Assembly: GCA_015486775.1 (NCBI GenBank)
Contig: WFRA01000383.1
Span: 1 to 7,692, forward strand
Direction of reading: 5' to 3'
DNA: 7,692 nt
From: Kiritimatiellales bacterium
Lineage (GTDB): Bacteria > Verrucomicrobiota > Kiritimatiellia > Kiritimatiellales > Pontiellaceae
The translations under genes and the position numbers were made by a program. This document shows positions 6,894 to 7,692 of this stretch, piece after piece (position 1 is the first letter of the stretch; each line of letters opens with the position of its first letter). Under the pieces are notes generated by a model. That model had not been told where the DNA came from. It ran no database searches and saw only the letters and a program-made list of their open reading frames with translations.

Positions 6894-6974
6894 CGCAAAA
6901 CTCCCGCCATGCCGCCAAATCGGCCATCCGGGAAAGATGGCACGAAACGGCCCCGCGCCAAAGAGATTTCTTTA

Positions 6975-6999
6975 CCCCCGGAAGGGGGGACGTGTTTTT
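6975..6999. other. C5/G5 hairpin with GGAA tetraloop, followed by T5 on the forward strand
   Basis: CCCCC (6975-6979), loop GGAA (a GNRA-type loop), GGGGG (6984-6988), then ACGTGTTTTT. On the forward strand it looks like an intrinsic terminator with a six-base gap before the T-run, though no forward gene lies just upstream. On the reverse strand it lies in the leader about 80 bases before the ZIP start, between the mini-ORF and zip, without a U-run. Possible leader structure; function unknown. Confidence 0.3.
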
Positions 7000-7003
7000 C
7001 CGA

Positions 7004-7018
7004 TCGCGGATCCCGCGA
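7004..7018. other. Short GC hairpin between the mini-ORF and the ZIP gene
   Basis: TCGCGG (7004-7009), loop ATC, CCGCGA (7013-7018): a perfect six-pair stem 20 bases past the stop of the reverse-strand mini-ORF. There is no U-run after it on the reverse strand, so termination is doubtful. Together with the neighbouring C5/G5 hairpin it could separate the mini-ORF transcript from zip. Confidence 0.25.
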
Positions 7019-7038
7019 ATCCATATTTACAGGACGGC

Positions 7039-7107
7039 TCAACCAACACAGGCCGATGCGGCAAACGCCAATCCGACGCCGAGGAAGAAGAGAATCAATT
7101 TTTTCAT
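7039..7107 (-). CDS. 22-residue lipoprotein-signal-like mini-ORF
   Basis: On the reverse strand ATG at 7107 follows an AAAGGAG ribosome site by six bases, better than for most genes here. The peptide starts MKKLILFFLGVGLAFAASAC (20 residues), continues Val-Gly, and stops at TGA. It has a lysine-rich n-region, a hydrophobic core and a lipobox-like ASAC with Cys20. This resembles entericidin-type small lipoproteins, but those carry about 20 more residues after the cysteine, so processing here would leave only Cys-Val-Gly. It could be a truncated entericidin, a signal-peptide-derived short peptide, or a membrane miniprotein. It lies 145 bases upstream of zip on the same strand and may share its transcript. 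Confidence 0.5.
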   Translation of the reverse strand: MKKLILFFLGVGLAFAASACVG

Positions 7108-7175
7108 GGCAGGCTCCTTTAGGGGTTCAGCCGGTAGTCGCCCGAACCCGCCAGACCTTACAAAAGAGCGGGAAC

Positions 7176-7199
7176 GCCGAGCCCCAGCTCGGCTCCTAC
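7176..7199 (-). repeat. REP-like palindrome with GTAG head (copy 1)
   Basis: GCCGAGC (7176-7182), loop CCCA, GCTCGGC (7187-7193) form a perfect seven-pair stem. On the reverse strand GTAG (7199-7196) lies two bases 5' of the palindrome. A GTAG or GGAG tetranucleotide next to an intergenic hairpin is the mark of REP elements mobilised by RAYT transposases. No RAYT gene is in the window. Confidence 0.5.
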
Positions 7200-7251
7200 A
7201 CAATCGGCTGTGCATTGCGGGGAATCTGAACAAAAGCACCGAACGCATGCA

Positions 7252-7274
7252 ACGCGGCAAGATGCCGCGTCTAC
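7252..7274 (-). repeat. REP-like palindrome with GTAG head (copy 2)
   Basis: ACGCGGCA (7252-7259), loop AGA, TGCCGCGT (7263-7270) form a perfect eight-pair stem. On the reverse strand GTAG (7274-7271) abuts it. It has the same orientation as the hairpin at 7176-7193, with the two GTAG heads 75 bases apart, but a different stem sequence. It could also serve as a weak terminator on the forward strand (CTACTTTTC follows). Confidence 0.5.
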
Positions 7275-7341
7275 TTTTCAAAACCAAACAGGGCTACAAC
7301 TCACGGGCTGACACCAGCCTAACTTTAGTGCGCTATCGATT

Positions 7342-7640
7342 CTATCTGATCGGCCAGTGCGGAATCGGAATAGCGGCATTGATCTTCTGCATCAGCTCGT
7401 CCGTGCGCCGGAGGTGATCGGGAACCTCTTTGCGAAGCATGGCCTGAGGGTAAAAAAAACGCCACGTTCGATTTGATCCGCTGTCTTTCCGAATATCTTG
7501 GCTCGCTGGTGGAGGGGGTGTCCGCGTCCAATCTGTTCATCGATCCGCCGAGGGTAGATTTTCGTCCATCGGCTACACACTGTCGGTCTGCGACAGCCTC
7601 TATCGGGAACGCCGTCTGAGTTCCACCATTCTTCATTCTG
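7342..7640. pseudogene. Degraded coding remnant, strand uncertain
   Basis: No intact gene is present, yet fragments read like protein. On the reverse strand a frame ends at TAG 7344-7342 with RRTDELMQKINAAIPIPHWP before it; the frame stays open up to about 7545 but has no good start. Across the run of eight A/T at 7452-7459 a different reverse frame upstream reads DEQIGRGHPLHQRAKIFGKT. The same DNA read forward gives GIDLLHQLVRAPEVIGNLFA, and shifting at the same A-run gives LIRCLSEYLGSLVEGV. One set is real and the other its antisense image. Frame breaks at a homopolymer suggest decay or a sequencing error. I do not recognise the family. Confidence 0.3.
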
Positions 7641-7655
7641 CATTCTTAACTCTTC
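7628..7655. repeat. Imperfect 7-bp tandem repeat, four units
   Basis: ATTCTTC, ATTCTGC, ATTCTTA and ACTCTTC follow one another without gaps. The run is AT-rich and non-coding in appearance. Short heptamer runs of the GAATGAA/GAATGCA kind occur between genes in several bacteria; the function is unknown. Confidence 0.45.
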
Positions 7656-7692
7656 ATTGGGTTGGTGTTGCGACAGACGTCGTTTGTTTAGG

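Noticed and set aside
5917..6927. 336-codon reverse frame overlapping the ZIP gene
   Set aside because: It is Arg/Gly/Ala-rich frame noise; the ZIP frame has clear HNIPEG and QNFPEG motifs.
7569..7596. CTGTCG/CGACAG hairpin as an IS end or att site
   Set aside because: The stem has only six pairs and no matching inverted copy, target duplication or transposase is visible.
1..7692. CRISPR array, tRNA or rRNA
   Set aside because: No regularly spaced repeats and no cloverleaf or rRNA-like sequence noticed on either strand.

Overview
The window is a GC-rich bacterial segment dominated by one tightly packed forward-strand gene cluster (372-6109) that looks like an ArsR-controlled metal or metalloid stress operon. 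The host cannot be fixed from the sequence alone. A LamG-like protein tail at the left edge, GC-rich coding sequence, REP-like palindromes and the overall gene style would fit a member of the PVC group such as Kiritimatiellota, but that is a low-confidence guess.

Layout. Positions 1-179 are the 3' end of a forward gene whose last strands resemble a LamG/concanavalin-like domain. Positions 179-291 hold a decayed, internally deleted copy of the same type of SAM methyltransferase that is intact at 1084-1707. The arsR-type promoter region follows (about 308-346). The forward cluster is then: ArsR-family repressor (372), DsrE-family protein (718), class I SAM methyltransferase (1084), small stand-alone ABC/AAA-type ATPase (1704), MFS transporter (2263), ArsP_2-like multi-pass heavy-metal permease (3446), metallo-beta-lactamase-fold protein of the COG1237 type (4462) and proline-iminopeptidase-like alpha/beta hydrolase (5201). 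Neighbouring genes are separated by at most 13 bases or overlap by 4-8 bases, so co-transcription and translational coupling are very likely.

A ZIP-family metal transporter (6078-6893) lies on the reverse strand and overlaps the end of the hydrolase gene tail to tail by 32 bp. Upstream of it on the same strand is a 22-residue lipoprotein-signal-like mini-ORF (7039-7107) with a strong ribosome binding site. The right end (about 7108-7692) has no intact gene. It carries two REP-like hairpins in the same orientation, each preceded by GTAG on the reverse strand, then a stretch of apparently degraded coding sequence and a short heptamer tandem repeat.

How the genes may work together (inference): an ArsR-type thiol sensor could derepress a set that exports a toxic metal(loid) or its derivative through two permeases (MFS and ArsP_2-like), with the DsrE protein supplying thiol/persulfide chemistry, the methyltransferase and MBL protein modifying small molecules, and the ATPase in an unknown role. 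The convergent ZIP importer adds to the metal theme. The identity of the ligand is not shown by the sequence.
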